Positions 1-11,787 of a DNA stretch of 64,000 nucleotides are shown piece after piece. The stretch spans positions 142,598-206,597 of the forward strand of contig JAOTRV010000004.1 of assembly GCA_030247575.1 (NCBI GenBank), written 5' to 3'. Both the position numbers and the translations under genes were made by a program. Within the stretch, counting starts at the first letter, position 1, and each line of letters begins with the position of its first letter. The DNA is from Sulfuritalea sp. (GTDB lineage Bacteria > Pseudomonadota > Gammaproteobacteria > Burkholderiales > Rhodocyclaceae). Below the pieces are notes generated by a model. It was not told the origin of the DNA, searched no databases, and worked only from the letters and a program-made list of their open reading frames with translations.

Positions 1-695
1 GAGGACTTGCCGACATTGGGCAAGCCGGCCAGCACCACGTGCAGGCCGGAACGCAGCAGCCGCCCTGCGCGCGCGCGCGCCAGCAAGGACGACAAATCGG
101 CACGGATGACCGCCAGCCGCTGCGCCGCATCGGTATCCCTGAGGACATCGATTTCCTCTTCCGGAAAATCCAGCGTCGCTTCCACCAGCATGCGCAGCTC
201 GGTAAGCCGCGCCACCAGCACGCGCACCTCGCGCGAGAACTCGCCCGACAGCGAACGCAAGGCCGATCGCGCCGCCGCCGCGCTGCCGGCTTCGATCAGA
301 TCGGCCACCGCTTCCGCCTGGACCAGGTCGAGCTTGTCGTTGAGAAAGGCGCGCCGCGAGAATTCACCCGGCTCGGCGACGCGCGCACCGAGTTCGAGAC
401 AACGCGTCAGCAGCATTTGAAGGACCACCGGGCCGCCGTGCCCCTGGAGTTCCAGCACGTCCTCGCCGGTGAATGAATGGGGCGCCCGAAAATACAGCAG
501 AATGCCCTGATCGATGGCCACGCCGTCAGCGGCCAGAAAGTGGCAAAGCGTGGCGTGACGTGGTTGCGGCGATCTGCCGGTCAAAGCTTCCGCGAGAGGC
601 AGCAAGCCGTCACCCGACAGTCGCACCACGCCGATGCCGCCGCGTCCGGGAGCGGTGGCAATGGCTGCGATGATGTCGGTGCGCGACAGTCCCAT
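1..695 (-). CDS. mnmE: tRNA modification GTPase MnmE, N-terminal part (cut by window edge)
   Basis: MnmE works with MnmG to install the carboxymethylaminomethyl group on U34 of certain tRNAs. About 231 codons are visible from an ATG at 693-695 (reverse strand), preceded by GGGAGGGCGG as ribosome binding site. The N-terminal TrmE domain shows [12 protein letters not shown] near residue 18 and [17 protein letters not shown] near residue 73. The G-domain Walker [10 protein letters not shown], lies at the very edge of the window, so the rest of the G domain and the C-terminal Cys motif are outside. Its place directly after yidC is the usual betaproteobacterial origin order. The family assignment is secure; the gene is incomplete only because of the window edge. 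Confidence 0.96.
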   Translation of the reverse strand, partial: MGLSRTDIIAAIATAPGRGGIGVVRLSGDGLLPLAEALTGRSPQPRHATLCHFLAADGVAIDQGILLYFRAPHSFTGEDVLELQGHGGPVVLQMLLTRCLELGARVAEPGEFSRRAFLNDKLDLVQAEAVADLIEAGSAAAARSALRSLSGEFSREVRVLVARLTELRMLVEATLDFPEEEIDVLRDTDAAQRLAVIRADLSSLLARARAGRLLRSGLHVVLAGLPNVGKS

Positions 696-709
696 CCGCC
701 CTCCCTAGA

Positions 710-730
710 GCCGGAGCATCTTGCTCCGGC
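710..730. terminator. Hairpin between yidC and mnmE
   Basis: A perfect 9-bp stem, GCCGGAGCA at 710-718 and TGCTCCGGC at 722-730, with a 3-nt loop lies in the 68-nt gap after yidC. No T-run follows on the minus strand, so a rho-independent terminator is not shown. It may be a pause, attenuation or RNA-stability hairpin upstream of mnmE. Confidence 0.4.
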
Positions 731-763
731 AAGTCCTCCAATCCCGAGGGACTGGAGCCCGGC

Positions 764-2398
764 CTATTTCTTTTCCCCTGCCTCGACCAAGCGGGTGATC
801 TGCCATTGCTGGGCAATCGACAGGACGTTGTTCACCGTCCAATAGAGCACCAGACCCGCCGGGAAGAACAGGAACATTCCGGTAAACATGATGGGCATGA
901 ACAACATGACCTTGGCCTGGATGGGATCGGGCGGCGTCGGATTGAGCTTGGTCTGGATGAACATCGTGGCGCCCATGATCAGCGGCAACACATAGTAGGG
1001 ATCCTTCACCGACAGGTCGGTGATCCAGCCCAGCCAAGGCGCGTTGCGCATCTCGACGGTGCCCAGCAGCACCCAGTAGAGCGCGATGAACACCGGAATC
1101 TGCACCAGCACCGGCAGGCAACCACCCAGAGGATTCACCTTCTCCTTTTTGTAGAGCGCCATCATCTCTTGGTTCAGGCGCTGCTTGTCGTCTCCATAGG
1201 CTTCCTTGAGCTTCACCAGCTTCGGCGTCAGCACCCGCATCTTCGCCATCGACTTGTAGCTCGCGGCCGAGAGCGGGAAGAACGCCAGCTTGAGCAGGAG
1301 AGTCAGGCCGATGATGGCCCAGCCCCAGTTGCCGACCAGCTTGTGAATCGCGCCGAGGACCCAGAACAGGGGCGCCGCGATCACCGTCAGCCAGCCATAG
1401 TCCACCACCAGGTCGAGGCCGGGTGCGATCTTCTCCAGATTGGTCTGTTCCTGCGGACCGGCATAAAGCGATACCGTGCTCTTCCCGTCGGCACCGACCG
1501 GAAGGATGACGCCGGCCGAAAACAGATCCTCGCCGACCTTGCGCATATAGAACTCGCGTGCCGTCGAACCAACCGGCAGCCACGCGCTGACGAAGTAGTG
1601 CTGCACCATCGCCACCCAGCCATCGTCGGCCTTCTGCGCGAACTTCGCCTTGTTCTTGAGAATGTCCGCAAACTCGACCTTCTGATATTTCTCCGCATTG
1701 GTATATACAGCCGGCCCGGTGAATGTCGTCACCCCCATCATCATGGAACTGCCCTGCGCCTCGGCCGGTTTGCCGTCGCGCGTAATCTGATAATAGGCAT
1801 GGGCCCCCGCCGTCACGCCTTCGTGGCGGACGTCGATCTGGTAGCTGCCACGATGAAAGACGTAGGTCTTTACCACCTTGCCGCCGCTCGCGGTGCTTGC
1901 CTCGAGGCGGACCTCGAGCTCCTTCTCGCCGTCCTTGAGTGCCAGCTCACCGGCCGGCAATTTCCACTCCGTCTTGTGATTCGGCAAGCCCTCGCCGATC
2001 AGGCCGGACTGAGCCACGTAGATGTGCTTGCCGCCATTTTCGAACAGCACGAAATGCTTCGACTTGTCCTCGGAATCCGGGTGGCGAACCAGTTCGAGCC
2101 GGATGATGTCCCCGCCCTGGGATGAGATATCCGCGACGTACAGGTCGGTCTTGATCGTTGCCTTGGCAGCTCCCGCCGCTGCCACCGCCGCAGCCGAAGG
2201 AACCGTCGCAGGGAGTGCGGCGGCGCCGGTTCCCGGCACTGTCGGCGTCGGCACAGCGCCGGCCGAAGCGGACGCCGAGGGTGCCGCCGTCACTGTCGCT
2301 TTCCCCGGCTGGGGCTGACCCTGCCGTTGCCAGGCATCCCAAAGCATGATCAGCGAAAAACTGAACACCAGAAGCAGGATCAATCGTCGGTTATCCAT
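764..2398 (-). CDS. yidC: Membrane protein insertase YidC
   Basis: YidC/Oxa1-family insertase of 544 residues, the Gram-negative long form; it inserts membrane proteins alone or with SecYEG. The N-terminal transmembrane segment is LILLLVFSFSLIMLWDAW (about residues 5-22). An Ala/Pro/Thr-rich linker and the large periplasmic beta domain follow, and the C-terminal five-helix insertase core starts near residue 340 (VVDYGWLTVIAAPLFWVL). The start MDNRRLI at 2398 is chosen because family members begin in this way; an in-frame upstream ATG at 2488 would add 30 atypical residues. It is the last gene of the rpmH-rnpA-yidD-yidC operon, 95 nt after yidD. The C-terminus ends VEAGEKK, which is basic only at its tip. 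Confidence 0.97.
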   Translation of the reverse strand: MDNRRLILLLVFSFSLIMLWDAWQRQGQPQPGKATVTAAPSASASAGAVPTPTVPGTGAAALPATVPSAAAVAAAGAAKATIKTDLYVADISSQGGDIIRLELVRHPDSEDKSKHFVLFENGGKHIYVAQSGLIGEGLPNHKTEWKLPAGELALKDGEKELEVRLEASTASGGKVVKTYVFHRGSYQIDVRHEGVTAGAHAYYQITRDGKPAEAQGSSMMMGVTTFTGPAVYTNAEKYQKVEFADILKNKAKFAQKADDGWVAMVQHYFVSAWLPVGSTAREFYMRKVGEDLFSAGVILPVGADGKSTVSLYAGPQEQTNLEKIAPGLDLVVDYGWLTVIAAPLFWVLGAIHKLVGNWGWAIIGLTLLLKLAFFPLSAASYKSMAKMRVLTPKLVKLKEAYGDDKQRLNQEMMALYKKEKVNPLGGCLPVLVQIPVFIALYWVLLGTVEMRNAPWLGWITDLSVKDPYYVLPLIMGATMFIQTKLNPTPPDPIQAKVMLFMPIMFTGMFLFFPAGLVLYWTVNNVLSIAQQWQITRLVEAGEKK

Positions 2399-2493
2399 TA
2401 CTGTCTCGACAGTGCCACAAGTCAGAAATACGAAAAAGACGTTTCGGTCGGGGCGGCGCCACTTCGCCGAGCGCAACGGCCACAACAAAAAAA

Positions 2494-2715
2494 TCAGGGA
2501 ACCGGATCATACCCGCCCGGATGCCAGGGATGGCAACAGCCGATTCGCCGCAGCGCCAGCCAAGTGCCCTTGACCAGCCCGTAACGCTTCAGGGCCTCCA
2601 TGGAATACTCCGAGCAACTCGGATGAAAACGACAGCGATTGCCCAGCATCGGACTGATTGCCAACTGGTAGGCGCGGATCAGCAGCAGCAAGGGCTGGAC
2701 AAGCAGGGATTTCAT
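2494..2715 (-). CDS. yidD: Membrane protein insertion efficiency factor YidD
   Basis: Small protein of 73 residues and typical YidD length, thought to assist YidC-dependent insertion at the inner membrane face. Diagnostic features are [19 protein letters not shown] (residues 12-30), [12 protein letters not shown] (31-42) and the Cys/Pro-rich end [14 protein letters not shown]. Its ATG overlaps the rnpA stop by 4 nt (2712-2715), indicating translational coupling. It lies in its canonical place between rnpA and yidC. Confidence 0.96.
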   Translation of the reverse strand: MKSLLVQPLLLLIRAYQLAISPMLGNRCRFHPSCSEYSMEALKRYGLVKGTWLALRRIGCCHPWHPGGYDPVP

Positions 2716-3125
2716 TGCAAGTGCGTCGGAAGGCGTTTCAGGAGGGTTTCAATTTCACTACGCCAGACCTTCCGCTGCTCGACATCGGCGGCCCTCACGT
2801 TCTTGATCGGCCGCGTCAGGCGCAGTATCAAATCACACGGCGGAATTTGGACCGCCATCAAGCGGAAGGCTTCCCGCCCCTGCCTTTTAATGGCATTGCG
2901 CAATGAAGCGGCCCGCGCCAGGCGTTTCGGCACTATCAATCCGAGCCTGACGCAGGCGCCCGCGTCGGTCCCGCGATAGTGCAGGTCGAAACTTTGACCG
3001 CGCACTACCCGCCGGACTGCCATTACAGCTAAAAATTCCTCCGGCCGGTGCAGCCGCTGCTCGGAGCGAAACGAAGCAGCGCGCTTAGACGCCGAGGCGA
3101 TGACGGCCCTTGGCACGACGCGCAC
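2712..3125 (-). CDS. rnpA: Ribonuclease P protein component
   Basis: Protein subunit of RNase P, which binds the catalytic RNA and helps process pre-tRNA 5' ends. The family core is visible: [18 protein letters not shown] near residues 26-43, then [22 protein letters not shown] (about 81-102), containing the RNR-like signature in the variant form [13 protein letters not shown]. The ATG at 3125 gives 137 residues; the only other start before the RNA-binding core is a GTG three codons later (3116). Either choice makes rnpA begin inside rpmH, an overlap of about 32-41 nt. The end overlaps yidD by 4 nt. Confidence 0.93.
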   Translation of the reverse strand: MRVVPRAVIASASKRAASFRSEQRLHRPEEFLAVMAVRRVVRGQSFDLHYRGTDAGACVRLGLIVPKRLARAASLRNAIKRQGREAFRLMAVQIPPCDLILRLTRPIKNVRAADVEQRKVWRSEIETLLKRLPTHLQ

Positions 3126-3219
3126 GGATCACAGCACGGCCGCCCCGGGTACGCATGCGCACTAGGAAGCCGTGGGTGCGCTTACGGCGCACGACCGATG
3201 GCTGGTAGGTGCGTTTCAT
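3085..3219 (-). CDS. rpmH: 50S ribosomal protein L34
   Basis: Basic protein of 44 residues, beginning [18 protein letters not shown] and ending AKGRHRLGV, which is the standard L34 sequence and length. It is read on the minus strand from ATG 3217-3219 to TAA 3085-3087, with a weak purine-rich region (AGGGGATATTGCC) before the ATG. It is the first gene of the rpmH-rnpA-yidD-yidC operon and is divergent from dnaA, as in most bacteria. The rnpA reading frame starts inside its 3' end. Confidence 0.98.
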   Translation of the reverse strand: MKRTYQPSVVRRKRTHGFLVRMRTRGGRAVIRARRAKGRHRLGV

Positions 3220-3251
3220 GGCAATATCCCCTGAATTAAGAAAAACCGAGG

Positions 3252-3280
3252 ATTACATCGTTTCACGGGCAATTTGTCAA
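3252..3280 (-). promoter_or_regulatory. Sigma70-type promoter of the rpmH operon
   Basis: On the minus strand, TTGACA (3275-3280) and TGTAAT (3252-3257) are separated by exactly 17 nt, a near-consensus promoter suited to a ribosomal protein gene. The start codon of rpmH lies about 33 nt past the -10. Confidence 0.85.
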
Positions 3281-3300
3281 GGCCATCAACTTCCCGGGGC

Positions 3301-3331
3301 TGTGGATAACTTAGGACGAAACGGCTAGAAT
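3301..3331 (+). promoter_or_regulatory. dnaA promoter region with overlapping DnaA box
   Basis: TGTGGATAA at 3301-3309 is a perfect DnaA box on the minus strand (TTATCCACA). A good -10, TAGAAT, lies at 3326-3331, and a -35 at the normal distance would fall inside the box. This layout fits DnaA autorepression of dnaA. The -35 itself is not recognisable. Confidence 0.6.
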
Positions 3332-3423
3332 GCCTCTTCACCCGAAGCAAACGGGTGAACACAAAAACAATAGCAGCCGATGCCTCATCCCACCGTTTCT
3401 CGCCCCGAGCCTATCCGATCGCA

Positions 3424-4791
3424 ATGACTGAATTCTGGTCCCACTGTCTGAATCGTTTCGAGCAGGAACTTCCTGCACAGCAGTTCAACACGTGGATAAA
3501 AGGCCTTCGCCTGGAACAGGACGAAGCCGGCCCCACGCATTTCCGCCTTGTGGCTCCCAACCGCTTTGTCATGCAATGGGTGCGGGAACGCTATCTGGCT
3601 CAGATCGAAGCACTCGGCCTCGAATTTTTTTCCGCCCCGATCGCCATCAATCTGGGCGTCGCCGACGTCGTCGCGGAACTGCCTTCAGTCACGGATGCCA
3701 CCGAGGCAACATCTGCCGCTGAACCGGCGGTAACCGTCACCGCCTGCAAAAGCAGCGATCCGGCTTATGAAAAGACCCGGCTCAACGCCGAATTCACCTT
3801 CGACACCTTGGTTACGGGTCGCGCCAACGATCTGGCCCGCGCCGCGGCTCAGCAGGTAGCGATGAATCCCGGGGTTTCCTACAACCCGCTATTCATCTAC
3901 GGTGGGGTCGGTCTGGGCAAGACCCACTTGATTCACGCCATCGGCAACGCGATTTATGCCGCGAATCCGACGATGGAAGTGCGGTATGTCCACGCCGAGG
4001 ACTACTTTTCCGATGTCGTTCGAGCCTTCCAGCAAAATTCGCGTGAAGCTTTCAAACGCTACTACCGCTCACTGGATCTGCTGCTGATCGACGACATCCA
4101 GTTCTTCAATCGCAAGGACCGGACACAGGAAGAGTTTTTTTACGCTTTCAACGCCCTGGTTGAAGCAAAAAAACAGATCGTCATCACTTGCGATACTTAT
4201 CCGAAGGACGTCCAGGGACTTGAAGAACGTCTGGTTTCGCGTTTCGACTGGGGGCTCACTGTTGCCATCGAGCCTCCCGAACTGGAAATGCGCATCGCCA
4301 TCCTCAAGAAGAAGGCCGAGGCTGAACATATCAACGTTTCGGATGAAGTATCGTTTCTCATCGCCAAGAATCTCCGCTCCAATGTGCGCGAACTCGAAGG
4401 CGCGCTCAATCGCGTGGTCGCCTACGCCCGTTTTCACGGTCGTGACATCAGCCTGGATGTAGCCAAGGAAGCCCTGCGCGACATCATTGGCGCCACCAAC
4501 CGCCAGATATCACTCGAACTCGTGCAAAAAACGGTCTCTGACTTCTACAAGATCAAAGTGGCCGACATGTATTCTCAGAAACGCACCCGTGCCATCGCCA
4601 GACCGCGCCAGATAGCAATGTGGCTTACCCGTGAACTTACTTCGCATAGCCTTCCCGAGATCGGCGAAGCCTTCGGCGGGCGGGACCATACAACCGTAAT
4701 GCACGCATGCCGCACCATTATCGACTTACGCGGAAAGGACTCCAGGCTCAACAACGACCTGCATGTTCTGATGCAAACGATCAAGGGCTAG
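3424..4791 (+). CDS. dnaA: Chromosomal replication initiator DnaA
   Basis: Initiator ATPase of 455 residues. Domain I starts with MTEFWSHCLNRFEQELPAQQ. A short variable linker runs to about residue 120. The AAA+ domain has Walker A GGVGLGKTHL (about residues 160-169) and Walker B LLLIDDIQFF (about 219-228). The C-terminal DNA-binding domain carries the DnaA signature GGRDHTTVMHACRTI (about 418-432). The ATG at 3424 is used because it begins the conserved domain I; an in-frame GTG at 3355 would add 23 unlikely residues. DnaA boxes lie on both sides of the gene. Confidence 0.98.
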   Translation: MTEFWSHCLNRFEQELPAQQFNTWIKGLRLEQDEAGPTHFRLVAPNRFVMQWVRERYLAQIEALGLEFFSAPIAINLGVADVVAELPSVTDATEATSAAEPAVTVTACKSSDPAYEKTRLNAEFTFDTLVTGRANDLARAAAQQVAMNPGVSYNPLFIYGGVGLGKTHLIHAIGNAIYAANPTMEVRYVHAEDYFSDVVRAFQQNSREAFKRYYRSLDLLLIDDIQFFNRKDRTQEEFFYAFNALVEAKKQIVITCDTYPKDVQGLEERLVSRFDWGLTVAIEPPELEMRIAILKKKAEAEHINVSDEVSFLIAKNLRSNVRELEGALNRVVAYARFHGRDISLDVAKEALRDIIGATNRQISLELVQKTVSDFYKIKVADMYSQKRTRAIARPRQIAMWLTRELTSHSLPEIGEAFGGRDHTTVMHACRTIIDLRGKDSRLNNDLHVLMQTIKG

Positions 4792-4999
4792 CCTGTGAGC
4801 AAGTATCCGGAACAACTCAAGGAAGGATTGTGGATAAGCATTCTGGCGGCAGGCACAGAAAAAATCATCCACAATCATTCACAGCTCGACCGCAAATTTC
4901 TCAACCGGCTTATCCACGTTATAATTAATTGTATTTGCAGGGTAATAGTCGTTTATCCACAGGAAAAAGTCTCCCTTATTAATCATAAGAGATCTATAT
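4792..4999. other. Candidate replication origin (oriC) between dnaA and dnaN
   Basis: This 208-nt gap contains two perfect DnaA boxes: TGTGGATAA at 4829-4837 (minus) and TTATCCACA at 4953-4961 (plus). Three one-mismatch boxes are TCATCCACA 4865-4873, TCATTCACA 4875-4883 and TTATCCACG 4910-4918. An AT-rich stretch at about 4919-4937 and another at 4975-5000 could serve as the unwinding element. Position and box density support oriC or a DnaA-regulated dnaN promoter; an origin in the rpmH-dnaA gap cannot be excluded. Confidence 0.7.
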
Positions 5000-8589
<3,590 letters not shown>

Positions 8590-8603
8590 TGTCCGGGTTT
8601 CGG

Positions 8604-8628
8604 GATCGCGCCGCCCGGCGGCGCGATC
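8604..8628. terminator. Hairpin between convergent gyrB and flavin monooxygenase genes
   Basis: A perfect 11-bp stem, GATCGCGCCGC (8604-8614) with GCGGCGCGATC (8618-8628), has a 3-nt loop and sits exactly between two converging genes. It lacks a U-tract on either strand, so bidirectional termination is likely but not proven. Confidence 0.55.
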
Positions 8629-9630
8629 TCAGCCTGCGCGCGCCGCTGCCGCGATGTCGAGCGAACGCAGTCGCAGTGCGGGATCGAAGATGTCGCAGAC
8701 CAGCATCAGTTCGTCGGCGGCCGTAGCCTGCAACAGCGCAGCAAGCCCGTCGCGCACCTTGTCCGGCCCGCCGACGACGGCGGCTGCCAGAAAATCGTCG
8801 ATAGCCGCTTTCTCCTGCGGATGCAGTTGCGACATGTAGTCTTTAACCGGCGGCTGCAGACAGCCGCGCTCGCCGTGCAGGATACCGAGCACGCGCCGGT
8901 AGGTGCTGCTGGCGAGGAACTCGGCCTCGTCGTCGGTCGGCGCGGCGATCAAGGGCACGCCGATGATCACATAGGGCTCTGCAAGCGCCGCTGACGGCCG
9001 GAATTCGCTGCGATACAACTCGAGGGCCTGCAGCAGCAGGCGGGGCGCAAAATGCGAGGCGAAGGCGTAGGGCAAACCGCGCTGGGCCGCCAATCGTGCT
9101 GAAAACAGGCTGGAGCCGAGCAGCCAGATCGGCACCTTGGTGTCCGCTCCCGGCATGGCGATCACCCGCTGGCCGGGCTGCGGCTCTCCCAGCAATTGCT
9201 GAAGTTCAGCCACGTCGCGCGGAAAGTCCGTTTCGGTCTCGGCGCGGTCGCGGCGCAGGGCGCGCATGGTGATCGCGTCGGTGCCGGGGGCGCGGCCCAG
9301 GCCCAGATCGATGCGCCCGGGGTACAACTCCGCCAGGGTGCCGAAGGCCTCGGCGACGACCAGCGGAGCATGATTGGGCAGCATCACGCCGCCCGAACCG
9401 ACGCGGATGCGGCTTGTCCCGCCCGCGACATATCCGACCAGCACCGCGGTGGCCGAACTCGCTATTCCCGGCATGTTGTGATGTTCGGCCAGCCAGTAGC
9501 GGGTGAAGCCCAGCGACTCGGCATGCCGCGCGGTGCGCAGGGCGATCGCCAGCGCATCGGCGACGGTGCCGCCCGCGCGCACCGCAACGAGGTCCAGCAT
9601 CGACAAGGAGGTATCTCTTAGCGTTCTCAT
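8629..9630 (-). CDS. LLM-class (luciferase-like) flavin-dependent oxidoreductase
   Basis: Protein of 333 residues with the bacterial luciferase-like TIM-barrel pattern: [19 protein letters not shown] (residues 43-61), [20 protein letters not shown] (74-93) and [16 protein letters not shown] (103-118). These match the YhbW-like branch of single-component LLM proteins that bind FMN or F420. The substrate is unknown; no reductase partner is adjacent. It is transcribed towards gyrB and is divergent from the phasin gene. The family call is firm, while monooxygenase activity is inference. Confidence 0.85.
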   Translation of the reverse strand: MRTLRDTSLSMLDLVAVRAGGTVADALAIALRTARHAESLGFTRYWLAEHHNMPGIASSATAVLVGYVAGGTSRIRVGSGGVMLPNHAPLVVAEAFGTLAELYPGRIDLGLGRAPGTDAITMRALRRDRAETETDFPRDVAELQQLLGEPQPGQRVIAMPGADTKVPIWLLGSSLFSARLAAQRGLPYAFASHFAPRLLLQALELYRSEFRPSAALAEPYVIIGVPLIAAPTDDEAEFLASSTYRRVLGILHGERGCLQPPVKDYMSQLHPQEKAAIDDFLAAAVVGGPDKVRDGLAALLQATAADELMLVCDIFDPALRLRSLDIAAAARAG

Positions 9631-9742
9631 GGGCTTGATTATCCGCCCCGACGCCGGGAAATCGCCGTCAGGCAGGCTGTTTATTAGCGACTTCTTATAT
9701 ACCTTCGAGGCTCAGTCGATGCTGCGGCGCAGCAACTTTGTC

Positions 9743-9770
9743 TTGACAAACGCCGCCTGCGCCTTAAAAT
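9743..9770 (+). promoter_or_regulatory. Promoter of the phasin gene
   Basis: TTGACA at 9743-9748 and TAAAAT at 9765-9770 with a 16-nt spacer form a near-consensus sigma70 promoter. The predicted transcript would have a leader of about 90 nt before the phasin ATG at 9866. Confidence 0.75.
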
Positions 9771-9865
9771 GCCTTGATGGTGCGGTGCACAAGCTGTCTT
9801 CCCGGGCCGTTGCAGGGCCTGTCTCACGCACCGGCTGTACTGTTTCATTAGTGTAGGAGGTCGCC

Positions 9866-10300
9866 ATGGTCAGCGTAGCCGAGCAACTCGCAAACGCTAA
9901 CAAGGCAAGGGTCGAAACTCTCGCAACCATTGCCGATGCGGCATTTTCCGGTACTGAACGTCTGGCTGCCCTGAACGTCGGGTGCGCTCGCTCGCTGCTG
10001 GAAGACGGTGTTCAGGACCTCAGGGCTGTGCTTGCCGCCGATGACTTACAGGATCTGGTCTCGTTGCAGAGCAGGCTGGTACAACCCGGTTCGGAACAGG
10101 TTGCAGGCTATTCCAGCAGCGTCTTCGAAATCGCGATTCAAACGCGGCAGGCTTTGTCCCGAGTGGTCGAAGCCCAAGTTCTTGAAATGAACAAGGTCTT
10201 TACGCTGGCGCTGGACAACACCACCAGGCAGATCATCGAAATGGCTCAGGCCAATCCGGCTGCGACGGCCGCAGCCAAATTACGCAAGAGAGCCGCATAA
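9866..10300 (+). CDS. Phasin family protein
   Basis: Helical protein of 144 residues that probably coats polyhydroxyalkanoate granules. It shows the phasin pattern: an amphipathic start (VSVAEQLANANKARVETL), no signal peptide, alternating Ala/Gln-rich helices, and an Ala/Lys-rich C-terminus (AATAAAKLRKRAA). The ribosome binding site TAGGAGG lies 5 nt before the ATG, and a strong promoter is visible 100 nt upstream. It stands alone; no phaC is nearby. The assignment to the phasin_2-like family is good; the granule role is known for the family, not shown here. Confidence 0.85.
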   Translation: MVSVAEQLANANKARVETLATIADAAFSGTERLAALNVGCARSLLEDGVQDLRAVLAADDLQDLVSLQSRLVQPGSEQVAGYSSSVFEIAIQTRQALSRVVEAQVLEMNKVFTLALDNTTRQIIEMAQANPAATAAAKLRKRAA

Positions 10301-10456
10301 GCTTTTTTCAGTGTTTCATCCTGGCGCCCCGACGGGCGGCGGATTCAAGCCCGACGCAGCGTTGTCGGGTTGCCCCGCCATCAATGGATCGGCCGTTCGC
10401 CATCGTGGCGGGCAGACCCTCGGGCCGGGGGGCACGATAACGGTAAAGGAGAAATC

Positions 10457-11149
10457 TTGACCGCAACTATCTCGCAACGGTATTTGATGGCGCGCGGCAC
10501 CGGCGCCTTCCTGAACTATCTGCATCTCGATGTCGCCACGATCGGCTTGGCGCTGTTCTTCGTCCTCGCCGGCGGACTGGCAAGAAACCTCGACTTCGTT
10601 CAATCAGTCGAATCGGCGTTGCCCGCCATTTCGCTGTCGGTCGAGGCCCCGGCTGGCGACAGAGACCCGAAGCGCCAGGCAAAAGCACTTGCGCCGGCCA
10701 TGGGCGCGGCGCTCGATTTCGTCGCCCAGCGCTACCGCGTGGCTCCCGAAGCCCTGCTGCCGATCTTCGAGACGGCCCAGGCGGCGGCCCGCGAACGGCA
10801 ACTCGACCCCTTGCTGATCATTGCAGTGATCGCCGTCGAATCCAGATTCAATCCCTTTTCCCAGAGCCCTGTGGGGGCTCAGGGCCTGATGCAGATCATT
10901 CCGCGCTTCCATCAGGACAAGGTTCAGAAAGCCGCTGGAGAGCGGCCTTTCCTGGATCCGGTCATGAACGTTCAAATGGGCGCGCAAATCCTGCAGGAAT
11001 CCATCCGGCGGCAGGGCGGGTTGATCGGGGGCCTGCAGTACTATGCTGGCGCACTGGACGACGAAGAACAGGGCTATGCCAACAAGGTACTCGCCGAAAA
11101 GCAGCGCCTAGAGCAGGCTCCGCGGCGCAAAGAGGGCCCAAGCGCCTGA
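10457..11149 (+). CDS. Lytic transglycosylase (SLT domain), membrane-anchored
   Basis: Peptidoglycan-cleaving enzyme of 230 residues. One N-terminal hydrophobic segment (VATIGLALFFVLAGGLA, about residues 25-41) anchors it, and the C-terminal half is a lysozyme-like SLT domain. The catalytic Glu lies in IAVESRFNPFSQSPVGAQGL (about residues 127-146), followed by MQIIPRFH. The start is taken as TTG 10457 because AAAGGAG ends 5 nt before it; ATG 10487 is an alternative that still keeps the membrane segment. An upstream in-frame ATG at 10370 lacks a ribosome binding site. The size and single domain resemble small accessory transglycosylases. Confidence 0.88.
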   Translation: MTATISQRYLMARGTGAFLNYLHLDVATIGLALFFVLAGGLARNLDFVQSVESALPAISLSVEAPAGDRDPKRQAKALAPAMGAALDFVAQRYRVAPEALLPIFETAQAAARERQLDPLLIIAVIAVESRFNPFSQSPVGAQGLMQIIPRFHQDKVQKAAGERPFLDPVMNVQMGAQILQESIRRQGGLIGGLQYYAGALDDEEQGYANKVLAEKQRLEQAPRRKEGPSA

Positions 11150-11189
11150 GGCGAGGCGGCCATAACCGTGCGGCGTTGCACGATTGAAT

Positions 11190-11217
11190 TTGACGGCAAA
11201 TGCATGGCGGCTATAGT
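11190..11217 (+). promoter_or_regulatory. Promoter of the hemerythrin-like gene
   Basis: TTGACG (11190-11195) and TATAGT (11212-11217) are separated by 16 nt, a strong sigma70 match. The GTG start with AAGGGG upstream follows about 50 nt later. Confidence 0.75.
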
Positions 11218-11265
11218 TTATAAAAGAGGCTATGTGGAAATGAACTCAAGAAAAGGGGATCAGCC

Positions 11266-11712
11266 GTGTTGACTTCTTACAAGGGCGTTGTTGATAGTGT
11301 GGACGTTGCGTCCGTCAAAACGACTGCTATCGCCCCTAACCAGCCAGCATCATCCGGCAACCCGCTGCTAAATGGGCGCCGCGAACTTGTCAATGCCCAA
11401 GTTGAAGTGCTGAGGATGTACATGGAGAAGCGGTCCACGGATCGTTTGGTGGAAGCCTTGGACAAGCTGATCGAATGCACCCGCGCCAGTTTCAGGGAAG
11501 AAGAAGCGCTGATGGAATGTCTGACCGGCGCAGCGGAGCCCGGGCATCGTGAAAGGCACAATGCAGTCCTGGCGCAGATGGTCCTGTTGCGCGACTACGC
11601 CATCGGCGCGGACAGGAGTCGCTTGCTGGCTCAATTGATCCATGTCGATCGTCAGTTGACCTCGCATCTGTCGGATGCGCTGAAAATGCCCGGACGCCAG
11701 CTTCAGCATTGA
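11266..11712 (+). CDS. Degenerate hemerythrin-like helical protein
   Basis: Protein of 148 residues with the helix plan of bacteriohemerythrins: FREEEALMECL at residues 76-86 and HRERHNAVLAQM at 94-105 match the central E and HxxxH iron-ligand segments. The other ligands look lost. The position of the first His (QH in family members) reads AQVEVL near residue 44, the HF before the EE is SF at 75-76, and the final HIxxxD is replaced by SHLSDAL at 133-139. It starts with GTG at 11266 behind AAGGGG. If it binds metal at all, the site is incomplete; a scaffold or sensor role is possible. The family call is moderate. Confidence 0.55.
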   Translation: MLTSYKGVVDSVDVASVKTTAIAPNQPASSGNPLLNGRRELVNAQVEVLRMYMEKRSTDRLVEALDKLIECTRASFREEEALMECLTGAAEPGHRERHNAVLAQMVLLRDYAIGADRSRLLAQLIHVDRQLTSHLSDALKMPGRQLQH

Positions 11713-11787
11713 GTTGCGGCCGCAAGCTTGCGGCCGTCGGACATCTAAGCACGGAAGCTTCGACGCGAGAACCTGCAAGCCTGCAGA

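Noticed and set aside
806-2125. 439-codon plus-strand ORF opposite yidC
   Set aside because: It is a mirror of the yidC coding strand in a GC-rich genome; the encoded sequence is His/Arg/Asp-rich without any family pattern, while yidC is certain.
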